From: a virus
Virus record (IMG/VR): IMGVR_UViG_3300020147_000065
Span: 1 to 64,000 of that record
Strand: one strand, 5' to 3'
Length of the DNA stretch: 64,000 nucleotides
The notes under the pieces are model-generated. The model saw nothing but the letters and a program-made list of their open reading frames with translations, made no database searches and had not been told where the DNA came from. Every line of letters starts with the position of its first letter. Position 1 is the stretch's first letter. Of this stretch, positions 63,807 to 64,000 are shown piece by piece. Position numbers and translations under genes: made by a program.

Positions 63807-64000
63807 GTGAGTTTCCGTGAAGGCGGAAACTCTATGACACCACGGATTAAACATAGACAGAAGTGTACTTATACACCCGTGGTTGGCCCCAGCGACGTGA
63901 AGAAAGGTGATGCTGTCTTTTGTAAGGTAGGACACCGATACTTCACACACTTGATTACAGCAATCAAGGGAGATCAATATCAAATCAGCAACAACCACGG
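63807..64000 (+). CDS. S24/S26-like peptidase or LexA-fold protein (partial)
   Basis: Starts at GTG 63807 (AGG 7 nt upstream) or TTG 63762 and runs off the window. SFREGGNSMTPRIKH and SDVKKGDAVFCKVGHRYFTH match the Ser-nucleophile GxSMxP motif and the KGDxV strand of signal peptidase/LexA-type folds. The catalytic Lys would lie beyond the window. The sequence ends inside another copy of the dispersed motif. Confidence 0.6.
   Translation, partial: MSFREGGNSMTPRIKHRQKCTYTPVVGPSDVKKGDAVFCKVGHRYFTHLITAIKGDQYQISNNH

Larger units (their letters stand above)
45..63882. repeat. Dispersed motif GCYAWCCACGGG(G), core CCACGGG, 41 copies
   Basis: Core CCACGGG starts at 2338, 7955, 8517, 11125, 11349, 15274, 16315, 18216, 20652, 24853, 27412, 32355, 33679, 35979, 39573, 41512, 41887, 42412, 46261, 49380, 51518, 55605, 61472. 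Its complement CCCGTGG starts at 45, 7899, 10116, 10552, 11871, 26101, 32663, 34413, 40292, 42246, 43375, 45485, 47992, 50347, 54367, 61434, 63085, 63876. Upstream of the core the consensus is GCYAW; about 13 copies match GCYAWCCACGGG exactly. Counted by eye. Confidence 0.85.

Overview
This window is part of a large double-stranded DNA phage (or phage-derived) genome, probably well above 64 kb because no terminase, capsid, portal or DNA polymerase is present. The phage identity rests on rIIA/rIIB-like genes, collagen-like tail fibres, a DnaB-type helicase, ThyX, an endolysin-like gene, three homing-type endonucleases (GIY-YIG, HNH, endonuclease VII) and dense blocks of co-directional, overlapping small genes. 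The host is a bacterium using sigma70-type promoters: about 17 promoters are close to TTGACA and TATAAT with exactly 17 bp between them. Several promoters sit 6-10 nt before the ATG, so the mRNAs would be leaderless. That habit is common in Deinococcota and Actinomycetota, but the host cannot be assigned from this sequence.

Layout. 0-12.7 kb, plus strand: RuvB-like ATPase, a DUF2829/Tad2-like small protein, a HhH glycosylase-like protein, rIIA-rIIB, then duplicated small genes and a region (9.5-11.5 kb) of very short ORFs. The latter includes a run of six 23-43 aa proteins, most with one hydrophobic segment. 12.7-13.8 kb, minus strand: two tiny basic or disordered proteins and a GIY-YIG endonuclease. 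13.8-30.5 kb, plus strand: adhesion and virion region with five fibre-like proteins (three containing collagen-like Gly-X-Gln repeats), a LamG lectin-like protein and interleaved glycosyltransferases (GT-A/GT2, GT32, and a GT2 fused to a methyltransferase), suggesting that the fibres are glycosylated by phage enzymes. 30.5-37 kb, minus strand: zinc-ribbon, PD-(D/E)XK, ATP-grasp and endonuclease VII proteins and an ECF-type sigma factor. 37-38.9 kb, plus strand: a papain-like cysteine protease and an HNH endonuclease. 38.9-49.9 kb, minus strand: DHH phosphoesterase, DEDD exonuclease, SLOG, DUF5662, proteasome-like Ntn hydrolase, Holliday-resolvase-related nuclease, HAD phosphatase, three Tat-signal proteins, Nudix, nucleotidyltransferase and metallo-beta-lactamase. 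50-64 kb, plus strand: methyltransferase, endolysin-like and holin-like genes, a PAS-PAS-PP2C (RsbU/SpoIIE-like) phosphatase, an RHH fusion protein, DnaB helicase, a recombination-type protein, ThyX, a KptA/Tpt1 RNA 2'-phosphotransferase and the start of an S24/S26-like peptidase.

The most unusual signals are at the DNA and RNA level. (1) A non-palindromic motif, GCYAWCCACGGG(G), with core CCACGGG, occurs 41 times by eye on both strands, in all reading frames and between genes; about 3 cores are expected by chance. (2) Perfect hairpins lie 41-80 nt inside the coding sequence of at least eleven genes. (3) Terminator-like hairpins contain the next gene's -35 hexamer as their loop. (4) A textbook -1 slippery heptamer in a short gene restores homology to its neighbour paralogue. 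Counts and alignments were made by eye and need computational confirmation.
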